Shown: positions 6,998-17,096 of the stretch, one piece after another
How positions within the stretch are numbered: the stretch's first letter is position 1
Layout: each line of letters opens with the position of its first letter
DNA from: an uncultured Bacteroidota bacterium
GTDB lineage: Bacteria; Bacteroidota; Bacteroidia; Flavobacteriales; Flavobacteriaceae
Length of the DNA: 64,000 nucleotides
Direction: 5' to 3'
NCBI GenBank assembly: GCA_902626585.1
Contig: CACOGA010000001.1
Coordinates: forward strand, 124,001-188,000
Notes under the pieces: model-generated
Told to the model about the DNA's origin: nothing
The model's input: the letters and a program-made list of their open reading frames with translations, nothing else
The model's database searches: none
Position numbers and translations under genes: made by a program

Positions 6998-8707
6998 ATG
7001 TCTGCATTTAAAGAAATTGGTGTTAATAATGATTTATGTAAAGCCATAAAAGAAATGAGCTTTGTTAACCCTACAGAGGTTCAAGAACAATCTATTCCAT
7101 TTTTATTAACCGACACTAGAGATCTTATCTCACTTGCTCAAACAGGTACAGGTAAAACTGCAGCTTTTGGGTTACCAATAATCCAGAAAACTCAATTAAA
7201 AGATAATTATGTACAATCTATAATATTGTGTCCAACAAGGGAACTTTGCATCCAAATTTGTAAAGATTTGGAAACTTACTCAAAATATGTTTCAGGAATT
7301 AAAATTTTATCTGTTTACGGAGGAGCTAATATTGAAACACAAATTAAATCATTAAAAAAAGGAGTTCATATTATAGTTGGAACACCTGGAAGAACCAAAG
7401 ATTTAATTAACAGGCGAGTTTTAAAATTAGAATTGGTTAATAAAGTAGTACTCGATGAAGCAGATGAAATGCTAAGTATGGGCTTTAAGGATGATTTAGA
7501 CTTTATATTGGAAAGAACAAAAACCAACAGACAGACAATGCTTTTTTCAGCTACGATGTCTAAAGAGGTGAAAAGTATTGCAAAAAGATACATGAAAGAT
7601 GCAAGGGAAATAAGTGTATCAAAAATTAATTCAGGAGCTAAAAACATAGAACATCATATATATAATGTAAGTTCTAGAAATAAGTACGAAGCGCTAAAAA
7701 GAATTGCTGACTTCAATCCCAATATATATGGAATTGTTTTTTGTAGAACTAAAAGACACACAAAAGAAATCGCAAATAAATTTATGGCTGAAGGGTATAA
7801 TGCAGATGCAATTCACGGTGATTTATCTCAAAGCCAGAGGGATGAAGTTATGCAAAGATTCAGAAACAAATCATTAGAAATTCTAATTGCGACTGACGTT
7901 GCAGCTCGTGGCTTAGATGTAGATGATATTACTCATGTAATTAATTATTCTCTTCCTGATGATCCTGAGGTTTATATCCATAGGAGTGGAAGAACAGGAA
8001 GAGCTGGAAAAAGTGGAATTTCAATTGCAATTTCTAATGACAGTGAAAAAAGAAAAATAAAATCGATTGAAAAGAAAGGTGGTATAAAATTCTATAATAA
8101 AGAAGTCCCAACGGGGATTGAAATTTGTTCAAACCAACTATATAAACTGATTGATAAAATCGAAAATGTCGAAGTTGATGAAAAGCAGATTAAGCCATTC
8201 CTAGATGATATTTATAAAAGACTTGAATGGCTTGATCGTGATGAGTTAATTAAAAGATTTGTATCAGCTGAATTTAACAGATTTTTAAATTATTATAAAG
8301 AGTCAAATAAATTACAATCAAAAAGGAGCAGAAAATCTGACAAAAAAAGAGGAAATGGTAAATCACTAGCAGGATTTTCGATTAACATTGGAAGAAAACA
8401 TAGAGCAACTCCGATTGATATTATTTCAATTATTAACAGAGCTTTAAAATCTAATGATATTGAAATTGGTAAAATCGAACTAAACAGATATCAAACTTTT
8501 TTTGAGATTGACAAAGATTTCGCTGATAAATTAAAGTCCAACATTAAAAAAATTGATTTTAGAGGAAATGAAATTATTTTAGGAAGTTCTATTGATTTTG
8601 AAGAAATGCCATTCAGAAATGGTAATGATAGAAAAAAATCAAGAAGGAAAATTAGTTCCAAAAAAAGATCAAAGAAAAAGAAAAAGAAAAAATCTAGATT
8701 TAAATAA
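6998..8707 (+). CDS. DEAD-box ATP-dependent RNA helicase (DeaD/CsdA-like) with DbpA-type RNA-binding domain
   Basis: Cytoplasmic RNA helicase, probably for ribosome assembly or mRNA turnover. Motifs in order: Q motif near residues 24-32, motif I AQTGTGKT (47-54), PTREL (80s), motif II DEAD (153-156), motif III SAT (184-186) and motif VI HRSGRTGRAG (about 329-338). A linker leads to a DbpA-type RNA-binding domain (about 455-525) and a strongly basic tail of Lys/Arg repeats (about 545-569) made of AAA/AAG codons. Monocistronic: about 400 bases separate it from waaA, and a strong bidirectional hairpin follows. A CATTTG sequence about 20 bases before ATG may be part of its -7 box. The basic tail may anchor it to RNA. 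Confidence 0.93.
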   Translation: MSAFKEIGVNNDLCKAIKEMSFVNPTEVQEQSIPFLLTDTRDLISLAQTGTGKTAAFGLPIIQKTQLKDNYVQSIILCPTRELCIQICKDLETYSKYVSGIKILSVYGGANIETQIKSLKKGVHIIVGTPGRTKDLINRRVLKLELVNKVVLDEADEMLSMGFKDDLDFILERTKTNRQTMLFSATMSKEVKSIAKRYMKDAREISVSKINSGAKNIEHHIYNVSSRNKYEALKRIADFNPNIYGIVFCRTKRHTKEIANKFMAEGYNADAIHGDLSQSQRDEVMQRFRNKSLEILIATDVAARGLDVDDITHVINYSLPDDPEVYIHRSGRTGRAGKSGISIAISNDSEKRKIKSIEKKGGIKFYNKEVPTGIEICSNQLYKLIDKIENVEVDEKQIKPFLDDIYKRLEWLDRDELIKRFVSAEFNRFLNYYKESNKLQSKRSRKSDKKRGNGKSLAGFSINIGRKHRATPIDIISIINRALKSNDIEIGKIELNRYQTFFEIDKDFADKLKSNIKKIDFRGNEIILGSSIDFEEMPFRNGNDRKKSRRKISSKKRSKKKKKKKSRFK

Positions 8708-8715
8708 AATAAAAA

Positions 8716-8740
8716 CCCTCATCAAGTTGATGAGGGTTTT
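8716..8740. terminator. Bidirectional terminator between helicase and tRNA genes
   Basis: Perfect 8-bp stem CCCTCATC (8716-8723) with GATGAGGG (8729-8736), loop AAGTT, flanked by A-runs on the left and T-runs on the right. It therefore has a U-tract in both directions and can end both the helicase mRNA (+) and the tRNA transcript (-). It is the only convergent junction in the window with a real terminator. Confidence 0.85.
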
Positions 8741-8741
8741 G

Positions 8742-8827
8742 TACTGAAGGCGGGACTTGAACCCGCACGGATATTACTATCCATTGGATTTTAAGTCCAA
8801 CGTGTCTACCAATTCCACCACTTCAGC
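8742..8827 (-). tRNA. tRNA-Leu (anticodon UAA)
   Basis: On the minus strand the sequence folds as a class II tRNA of 86 nucleotides: acceptor GCTGAAG with CTTCAGT (the first pair is a G-U), D-arm GGTAGACA, anticodon loop CTTAAAA with TAA, a long variable arm, and T-arm GCGGGTTCAAGTCCCGC. The long variable arm and anticodon fix it as leucine. No CCA is encoded. It lies 14 bases after tRNA-Gly on the same strand and is probably processed from the same transcript. Confidence 0.95.
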
Positions 8828-8841
8828 AAATATTTTAATGG

Positions 8842-8913
8842 AGCGAAAGACGGGATTTGAACCCGCGACCCTCACCTTGGCAAGGTGATGCTCTACCCCT
8901 GAGCTACTTTCGC
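8842..8913 (-). tRNA. tRNA-Gly (anticodon GCC)
   Basis: A 72-nucleotide class I tRNA on the minus strand: acceptor GCGAAAG with CTTTCGC, D-arm GCTCAGGGGTAGAGC, anticodon stem-loop CACCTTGCCAAGGTG with anticodon GCC, and T-arm GCGGGTTCAAATCCCGT. No CCA is encoded. First gene of a two-tRNA transcript ending at the terminator near 8716. Confidence 0.96.
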
Positions 8914-8947
8914 ATTTTTAAAGAACAAGCACCTTTAAGTGCGGAAG

Positions 8948-8955
8948 CAAATTTA
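8948..8955 (-). promoter_or_regulatory. -7 promoter element of the tRNA-Gly/tRNA-Leu transcript
   Basis: TAAATTTG, a perfect TAnnTTTG match on the minus strand, 34 bases before the 5' end of tRNA-Gly. The bases between them contain a small inverted repeat (GCAC...GTGC) that would be in the tRNA leader. It also lies just beyond the 3' end of the GH97 gene, from which read-through is possible. Confidence 0.55.
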
Positions 8956-8978
8956 AGATAAATTTTCAAATATGAAAC

Positions 8979-11129
<2,151 letters not shown>

Positions 11130-11164
11130 TTAGTTTTTTTGTAAGATGTTAAAAATAAAAAAAA

Positions 11165-13753
11165 TTACGAATTCTTTATTTTTCTTTTTAGCTCATTTAG
11201 TTTTAAAAGAGCTTCGATAGGAGTTAATTCGTCAAGATTTAAGCCATCTAACTCTTTCTTTAATTCTTCCAATAAGGGATCATTTACATTAAAAAATTGT
11301 AATTGTGGAGATATTTTATTGACTACTAATTCTTTTGAGGATCGAGTGTGTTCAAGCTGCTTTAACATATCATTTGCTTTTTCTAAAACATCTTTAGGCA
11401 TTCCTGCCATTTTAGCAACATGAATTCCAAAGCTGTGTTCACTATTGCCCGGAACTAATTTTCTCATAAATAATATCTGATTTTTTTCTTCTTTTATTGA
11501 GACATTAAAATTTTTGATTCTTTCAAATGAATCTGCCATTTGATTTAATTCGTGATAATGAGTTGCGAATAAAGTTTTGGGTTTAGACTTGTGTTCATGT
11601 AAATACTCGGAAATCGCCCAAGCAATTGAAATACCATCATATGTGCTTGTTCCTCTTCCGATTTCATCTAGTAGTATCAAACTCCTTTCAGAAATATTAT
11701 TTAAAATAAGAGCAGTCTCGTTCATCTCAACCATGAATGTTGACTCCCCCATACTAATATTATCAGAAGCCCCCACTCGAGTAAAGATTTTATCGATTAT
11801 ACCCATCTTTAGTTTTTCAGCAGGAACAAAACATCCAATCTGTGCGAGTAAGCAAATAATTGCTGTTTGTCTCAGAATTGCTGATTTACCAGACATGTTG
11901 GGACCAGTAATCATAATGATTTGTTGTTGTTCACTGTTTAAAGTAATGCTATTGGGGATATAGGGCTTATCAATGGGTAACTGAGATTCAATGACAGGGT
12001 GCTTTCCATTAATAATCTCGATGTCTAAAGAATCATCAATTTCTGGTCTCACATAATTTTTTGAAATTGAAAGATTAGAGAATGAAGTAAGACAGTCTAG
12101 TTGCGCAATGATTAACGAATTATTTTGAATTTCTAGAATGTGAGATTGACAAAAGTCTAATAGATCATCAAATATCTTAATTTCCAATTCCATAATTCTC
12201 TGTTCAGCACCAAGGATTTTAGTCTCATAGTCTTTCAATTCTTCAGTAATATATCTTTCTGCATTAACTAAAGTTTGTTTTCTAATCCAACTTTCTGGCA
12301 CTTTATCTTTGTGAGTATTTCTTACCTCAATATAATATCCAAATACATTGTTAGATGAAATTTTTAAAGAAGGAATTTTCGTAATTTCTGATTGCTCTTT
12401 GAGCATGTCTTCAAGAAAGTCTTTGGTATTTTTAGATAAACTTCTTAGTTCTTTTAATTCATCAGAAAAGTTGGAAGAAATCGAATTTCCTTTATTAATG
12501 TTAACAGGAGGGTTTTCAGAAAGTGTTGAGTCGATCTTTTGGATGAATTGTTCACAATTACTAAGAGATTTTATCAATTTGTTTAAGTCCTTACACTCTG
12601 TTTTTTTTAATTTATTTTTTAGAGGTTTAATAATTTTTAAAGAACTATTTAAATTAAATAATTCTCTAGGCATGATTCTTTTCGTTGCCACTTTTGAAAC
12701 TAGTCTTTCAATATCGCTTAAGGTTGATAGCATTTCGCAAACTAAATTTCTATCTGATTCCGACGAAATAAAATATTCAACAATATTATGCCTTTTAAAA
12801 ATCAAGCTCTTGTCTGTAGACGGTAATGCTAACCATCTTTTTAATAATCTACCACCCATTGGGGAAATGGTATTATCAATAACATCAATTAAACATTTTC
12901 CTTCCAACGTGTTAGGATAAAATATTTCCAGGTTTCTCATAGTGAACTTGTCCAGCCAAACATGACCCTCAATTGGTATTCGGTTAATGGATGTTATATG
13001 ATTCAATTTGTGATGTTGGGTCTCACTTAAATAGTGTAAAATACCAGCTGACGATATAACACCCTCTTTTAAATCCTTAATTCCAAACCCGTTAACTGAG
13101 TTGGTTTTGAATTGTTTTTGGATTAGCTCAATTGCAAAGTCAGAATTATAAACCCACTCATCTAAAAAAAATAGGTTGTGAAATTCGCCAAATATTTCCT
13201 TGAAAATATTCTTTTGCTGCTTGGCTAGTAATATTTCACTTGGGTTGAAGTTTGCTAATAATTTGGAAATATATTCTGAATCACCCTCTGATAATAAAAA
13301 TTCGCCTGTGGAAATATCTAAAAATGAAATTCCAATATTATTACTGAAATGTACAGATGCTAAAAAATTATTTGTCTTTGGCAGTAATACTCCATCAACA
13401 GATGCTAAACCTGGTGTTACTAACTCTGTGACTCCTCTCTTAACTATTTTTTTTGTCTTTTTTGGATCCTCTAACTGATCGCAAATTGCTACACGAAGAC
13501 CTGCTTTCACCAGCTTTGGTAAATATAAATTAAGTGAATGATGAGGGAATCCAGCAAGTTCTGTTTCACTTTGACTTCCCGCCCCTCTTTTGGTTAAAAT
13601 AATATCTAAAATTTTAGAGGCTTGGATTGCATCTTCACCAAAAGTTTCATAAAAGTCACCAACCCTAAAAAGAAGCAAAGCATCAGGGTACTTTGTCTTA
13701 ATAGCATTGTATTGCTGCATTAACGGCGTAATTTTTTTTGTGTCTTTTTTCAA
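11165..13753 (-). CDS. mutS: DNA mismatch repair protein MutS
   Basis: Recognises mismatches and starts methyl-independent repair with MutL. The 862-residue protein has the mismatch-reading Phe-x-Glu in VGDFYETFGEDA (Phe34, Glu36), connector, lever and clamp domains, and the C-terminal ABC-type ATPase with Walker A GPNMSGKSA, STFMVEM, Walker B LILLDEIGRGTSTYDG and the FATHYHEL switch. The tail NELKRKIKN is typical. Length agrees with the family. It is transcribed away from the trmH-like gene; the 93 bases between them hold no obvious consensus promoter. Confidence 0.97.
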   Translation of the reverse strand: MKKDTKKITPLMQQYNAIKTKYPDALLLFRVGDFYETFGEDAIQASKILDIILTKRGAGSQSETELAGFPHHSLNLYLPKLVKAGLRVAICDQLEDPKKTKKIVKRGVTELVTPGLASVDGVLLPKTNNFLASVHFSNNIGISFLDISTGEFLLSEGDSEYISKLLANFNPSEILLAKQQKNIFKEIFGEFHNLFFLDEWVYNSDFAIELIQKQFKTNSVNGFGIKDLKEGVISSAGILHYLSETQHHKLNHITSINRIPIEGHVWLDKFTMRNLEIFYPNTLEGKCLIDVIDNTISPMGGRLLKRWLALPSTDKSLIFKRHNIVEYFISSESDRNLVCEMLSTLSDIERLVSKVATKRIMPRELFNLNSSLKIIKPLKNKLKKTECKDLNKLIKSLSNCEQFIQKIDSTLSENPPVNINKGNSISSNFSDELKELRSLSKNTKDFLEDMLKEQSEITKIPSLKISSNNVFGYYIEVRNTHKDKVPESWIRKQTLVNAERYITEELKDYETKILGAEQRIMELEIKIFDDLLDFCQSHILEIQNNSLIIAQLDCLTSFSNLSISKNYVRPEIDDSLDIEIINGKHPVIESQLPIDKPYIPNSITLNSEQQQIIMITGPNMSGKSAILRQTAIICLLAQIGCFVPAEKLKMGIIDKIFTRVGASDNISMGESTFMVEMNETALILNNISERSLILLDEIGRGTSTYDGISIAWAISEYLHEHKSKPKTLFATHYHELNQMADSFERIKNFNVSIKEEKNQILFMRKLVPGNSEHSFGIHVAKMAGMPKDVLEKANDMLKQLEHTRSSKELVVNKISPQLQFFNVNDPLLEELKKELDGLNLDELTPIEALLKLNELKRKIKNS

Positions 13754-13846
13754 TTGGATAAGTTAAATACTATTTTTACCACTACGTATTTACTAATGTA
13801 ATTATTATTTAGTTGTTTAAAAAACAATTATGTGAAGTTAGGCTGA

Positions 13847-14380
13847 ATGAAAAAATTAAAAAATAGTGAATTAAATAGAATATCAATTGAGGAATTTAAA
13901 AACTCATCCAAAACCCCAATTAAAGTAATATTGGATAACATAAGAAGTGCACATAATGTTGGAAGTATATTTCGAACTTGTGATGCTTTTCTAATAGATG
14001 AAATAATTCTTTGTGGCATTACCGCAAGTCCCCCAAATAAAGAAATTAGAAAAACTGCATTAGGTAGTACGGATTCGGTAAAGTGGAGTTATTTTGAAAA
14101 TAGTAAGGAAGCCATACAGGAATTAAAAAAAGAAAAATTTCAAATAATTTCTATTGAGCAGGCTGATAAATCTACCAGACTTGAGGATTTTAATGTTAAT
14201 TCAAAAAAAAAGTATGCTCTGATTTTTGGAAATGAAATAAAAGGGGTTAACCAAAAATTAATTGATATGAGCGATGTTGTTGTTGAAATACCACAGTTTG
14301 GAACCAAACATTCGTTTAATGTTTCAGTTTCAGTTGGAATCGTTATTTGGGATTTTTTCTCTAAAATAAAAGCTAATTGA
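13847..14380 (+). CDS. SpoU-family RNA 2'-O-methyltransferase (TrmH-like)
   Basis: SAM-dependent ribose methyltransferase for tRNA or rRNA. The 177-residue protein has the three SPOUT motifs: ILDNIRSAHNVGSIFRTCDA (motif 1, with the catalytic Arg), LIFGNEIKGVNQ (motif 2) and the C-terminal HSFNVSVSVGIVIWDF (motif 3, forming the deep knot that binds SAM). It lacks the extra N-terminal domain of rRNA G2251 enzymes, so a tRNA Gm18-like role is possible; the target cannot be settled by reading. It ends with an 8-base overlap with the convergent folK-dNK gene. Confidence 0.9.
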   Translation: MKKLKNSELNRISIEEFKNSSKTPIKVILDNIRSAHNVGSIFRTCDAFLIDEIILCGITASPPNKEIRKTALGSTDSVKWSYFENSKEAIQELKKEKFQIISIEQADKSTRLEDFNVNSKKKYALIFGNEIKGVNQKLIDMSDVVVEIPQFGTKHSFNVSVSVGIVIWDFFSKIKAN

Positions 14381-15497
14381 TTCCATTTATAATAGAAAGA
14401 TAATCCAGTCTGTTCATTACAAAATCCATTTCAGAAACGTCCACAAATTTGACATTCAGATCAGGTCTAGATTTAAAAAATTCGGAATAACTTTGATTTA
14501 TTTTTCTTAAATAATCTTCCGAAATTGTTGATTCATAATCTCTTCCTCTTTTTTGAATATTAATTTTTAAATTTTCAATAGTTTGATTTAAAAAAATAAT
14601 TAAATCTGGCTTAACAATACTCTTATATAATGAATAGAATAGCTTTCTATATAAATTATATTCGTCTGAATTAAGATTGATTTTTGAAAAAATCAATGAC
14701 TTGTGTATATCATAGTCACTTATGATATTTTGACTAAAGAAATTTAATTGCGATAAATCCTCACTTGTTTGCTGGTACCTGTCAGCTAAAAAGGACATTT
14801 CAAGTTTGAAGGCATAGTCTTTGGGTTTTTCATAAAATTTAGCTAAAAAAGGATTATCAATAAACCTCTCAAGCATCAATTTTGTATTGAAGTCACTGGA
14901 AATTAATTTGGATAAGCTTGTTTTTCCAGAACCAATATTTCCTTCGATTGCAATGTAATTGTATTTGCTTATTGAAAGGTAATGTGATGGGTTTTTTAGT
15001 GATAAGTCTTTTTTTTGAATTTTTTGATTCAATTTGGAAGAGCTATAAATTTCCCTTAAAGAAACTTTACTTATTGGGTGGATCAAATTTGGTTCAATTT
15101 CTAATAAGGGTTCCAGAACAAATCTTCTTTTACACATTTCTATGTGTGGAATTGTAAGTTGTTCAGAATTAATTACAACTTCTTCAACTAATAAAATATC
15201 AATATCAATAATCCTTGAAATATATTTTTTTTCTTTACCTCTATCTCTGCCTAAAAGCTTTTCAATTTCTAACAACTCATTCATAATCTTATGGGGTGTA
15301 TTATAGGAATTAAATGACGCGCAAACGTTAAAAAAATCTTCCCCTTTGAATCCAACCGATACGGTCTCATAAACTGAAGAAATTGAAAGAATAGAGTTTA
15401 TTCTAGAATGAATCAAATCGATTGAAGATTGAATATTTTTTAATCTATCACCAATATTAGATCCGATAGAAATATGATATTTTTTGTGAAAATCCAT
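14373..15497 (-). CDS. Fusion of HPPK (FolK) and deoxynucleoside kinase
   Basis: A 374-residue two-domain protein. Residues 1 to about 155 are 6-hydroxymethyl-7,8-dihydropterin pyrophosphokinase: YHISIGSNIGDRL, SVYETVSVGFKGEDFFN, the RDRGKEKKYISRIIDIDILL catalytic block and IPHIEMCKRRFVLEPL. After a 20-residue linker a dNK domain follows with the P-loop GNIGSGKTS (about 186-194), ERFIDNPFLAKFYEKP, SFLADRYQQ and the RGRDYE lid. One chain thus serves folate synthesis and deoxynucleoside salvage. I start at ATG 15497, since the TTG 21 bases upstream lies in a promoter-like sequence. I recall this fusion from other Flavobacteria. The gene overlaps trmH by 8 bases at the 3' end and is divergent from the queuosine transporter. 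Confidence 0.92.
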   Translation of the reverse strand: MDFHKKYHISIGSNIGDRLKNIQSSIDLIHSRINSILSISSVYETVSVGFKGEDFFNVCASFNSYNTPHKIMNELLEIEKLLGRDRGKEKKYISRIIDIDILLVEEVVINSEQLTIPHIEMCKRRFVLEPLLEIEPNLIHPISKVSLREIYSSSKLNQKIQKKDLSLKNPSHYLSISKYNYIAIEGNIGSGKTSLSKLISSDFNTKLMLERFIDNPFLAKFYEKPKDYAFKLEMSFLADRYQQTSEDLSQLNFFSQNIISDYDIHKSLIFSKINLNSDEYNLYRKLFYSLYKSIVKPDLIIFLNQTIENLKINIQKRGRDYESTISEDYLRKINQSYSEFFKSRPDLNVKFVDVSEMDFVMNRLDYLSIINGIN

Positions 15498-15533
15498 AAG
15501 CAAGAACAAATTAGTCAAAAGAAATTGATTTAC

Positions 15534-15541
15534 TATATTTG
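15534..15541 (+). promoter_or_regulatory. -7 promoter element of the queuosine-precursor transporter gene
   Basis: TATATTTG is a perfect TAnnTTTG box ending 15 bases before ATG 15557. It contains the TTG that could be taken for a start codon at 15539, which argues for the ATG instead. A minus-strand CTAATTTG immediately upstream may serve the divergent folK-dNK gene. Confidence 0.6.
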
Positions 15542-15556
15542 AGCAAAGACAAATTT

Positions 15557-16261
15557 ATGGATCCCAAAAAAAAAATATTAGCCCAAAAACTTTATTTGAT
15601 TTTGGCATCTCTTTTTATTACATCTTTAGTAGTATCTAATTTAATTTTTCAAAAATTTTTTTATTGGCATCCAATTAATATTGAAATATTTGGAGAAAAA
15701 CTTTTTTACTTATCGGTGGGTATTCTTCCTTACCCTATAACATTTCTAATAACTGATCTGATCAGCGAGATTTATGGCAAGAAGAAGGCTAATCAAGTGG
15801 TTACTGTTGGGATTTTTGCCGCGGTTTTTTCAACCTTAATAATTTATGTTGCAGATTCAGTTCCCGCAATGGAAAATTCACCTGTCGACGATTTCTTATT
15901 CACAAAGGTGTTTGGAAGTACAATAATTGCGGTTCTTTCTAGCATGCTCAGCTATCTATTTGCACAATATATTGATATTCATATATATCATTTTTGGAAA
16001 AACCTAACAAAGGGTAAAATGCTTTGGTTAAGAAATAATTTTTCAACTTTTTTCTCACAATTTGTTGATACATTTACAATTCTTTTCTTGTTGTGTATAA
16101 CTAATGTGTTGAGCTGGGATCAATTTTTAGGATTATTAATTTCAGGTTTTCTTTTTAAAATTTTAGTCGCACTAATTGATACACCATTTTTATATTTAGG
16201 GGTCTATCTATTCAGAAATAAATTTAATTTAGAAATTAACGAAGAAGTTAATATTGATTAA
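15557..16261 (+). CDS. Queuosine precursor transporter (YhhQ/QPTR family)
   Basis: Inner-membrane permease of the VUT/YhhQ family that imports the queuosine precursors preQ0 or preQ1. The 234 residues form about six hydrophobic helices; PYPITFLITDLISEIYGKKKANQVV is the diagnostic block, and NNFSTFFSQFVDTFTILFL is a second conserved region. Start is ATG 15557 because a -7 box overlaps the upstream TTG. The last four bases, TTAA (16258-16261), hold both its own stop and the stop of the convergent DUF2797 gene. Together with queG at 55306 it indicates that the organism makes or salvages queuosine. Confidence 0.88.
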   Translation: MDPKKKILAQKLYLILASLFITSLVVSNLIFQKFFYWHPINIEIFGEKLFYLSVGILPYPITFLITDLISEIYGKKKANQVVTVGIFAAVFSTLIIYVADSVPAMENSPVDDFLFTKVFGSTIIAVLSSMLSYLFAQYIDIHIYHFWKNLTKGKMLWLRNNFSTFFSQFVDTFTILFLLCITNVLSWDQFLGLLISGFLFKILVALIDTPFLYLGVYLFRNKFNLEINEEVNID

Positions 16262-17055
16262 GATTCAATTCTTATCATGAATATATGGCCTTCATGTGCC
16301 CTGTAATTAAGCACACTATCGTCTTCAAATATTAAATACTGCCCTTTTATTCCAACTAATTTTCCTGAGTAATCTGAGTCTTTTTTAAGTTTTATCGAAT
16401 TAGGTTTTAAAGGATATTTTTTAACAGGAAAATTGATATTGAATACTTTACTGTTTTCATTAAAATAATGTAATAGATTACTCGGTATATATGTTCTCGC
16501 TTGCTCTTTAAAGCTTAATAGATTAGTATTATCCCTTTCATTCTTTAACATTTTTCTCCAATTCGTCTTATCACTCATATACTTCTTTAACGCAACTTCA
16601 GCAGTTCCAGCTAAAAATCTATTTGGAGTTTCTATAATTTCAATTGCTTCATGAGCCCCTTGGTCAATCCATCGATGAGGCACTTGTGTTTTTCGTGTGA
16701 TACCAACTTTTACCGAACCAGTATTTGATAAATAGACGATATGGGGTTGAAGTTGAATTTTCTTCTCATAATCAAGATCGCGATCAGCTATGTTTAGATG
16801 AGCCTTACTTAATTCAGGCTTTATAATCCAATCTCCTGCTAGTGGGCTTTCAAAAAAGCATCTTTTACAAAAACCCTGTCTAAAAATTTCGCCATCATTT
16901 GAGCAAGAAAGACAACTATATCCAACGCATTTAATCGTAAGTGATTTTTCTAAAAACTGATTTAGATGAATATAACTATTATCAAATTCAATAAAATAAT
17001 TGACCTCTGAGGAAAACTCTGTAGTCATTTTTTTTACCACTCCTTCAAAATGCAT
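16258..17055 (-). CDS. DUF2797 family protein
   Basis: A 265-residue cytoplasmic protein of unknown function. The N-terminal half has cysteine pairs (GYSCLSC at about residues 45-51, and GFCKRCF at about 62-68) that look like a zinc knuckle. The centre (HIVYLSNTGSVKVGITRKTQVPHRWIDQGA in pieces, about residues 105-134) recalls the GIY-YIG nuclease fold, with VYL and a VGIT-x-R stretch; catalysis is unproven. I recognise the family from other Bacteroidota but know no assigned role. It is divergent from the GH3 gene, with a 41-base spacer holding a palindromic -7 box, and shares a TTAA stop overlap with the queuosine transporter. Confidence 0.8.
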   Translation of the reverse strand: MHFEGVVKKMTTEFSSEVNYFIEFDNSYIHLNQFLEKSLTIKCVGYSCLSCSNDGEIFRQGFCKRCFFESPLAGDWIIKPELSKAHLNIADRDLDYEKKIQLQPHIVYLSNTGSVKVGITRKTQVPHRWIDQGAHEAIEIIETPNRFLAGTAEVALKKYMSDKTNWRKMLKNERDNTNLLSFKEQARTYIPSNLLHYFNENSKVFNINFPVKKYPLKPNSIKLKKDSDYSGKLVGIKGQYLIFEDDSVLNYRAHEGHIFMIRIES

Positions 17056-17064
17056 AAAATTTTA

Positions 17065-17072
17065 TAAATTTA
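17065..17072. promoter_or_regulatory. Palindromic -7-like element between divergent genes
   Basis: TAAATTTA is its own reverse complement and matches TAnnTTTG in 7 of 8 positions on each strand. It lies 24 bases before the GH3-family ATG (+) and 9 bases before the DUF2797 ATG (-), so a single core could serve both directions. Confidence 0.35.
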
Positions 17073-17096
17073 AATGAAGGTAAATTACAAAAAAAG

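Noticed and set aside
11577-12920. Antisense open frames of 128 and 190 codons inside mutS
   Set aside because: They mirror conserved mutS coding sequence, lack recognisable domains and have no promoter; coding-strand constraint explains them.
13813-13827. Inverted repeat TTGTTT...AAACAA upstream of the trmH-like gene as a terminator or operator
   Set aside because: Only six A/T-rich base pairs, a very small loop and no T-run; such palindromes are expected by chance in this composition.
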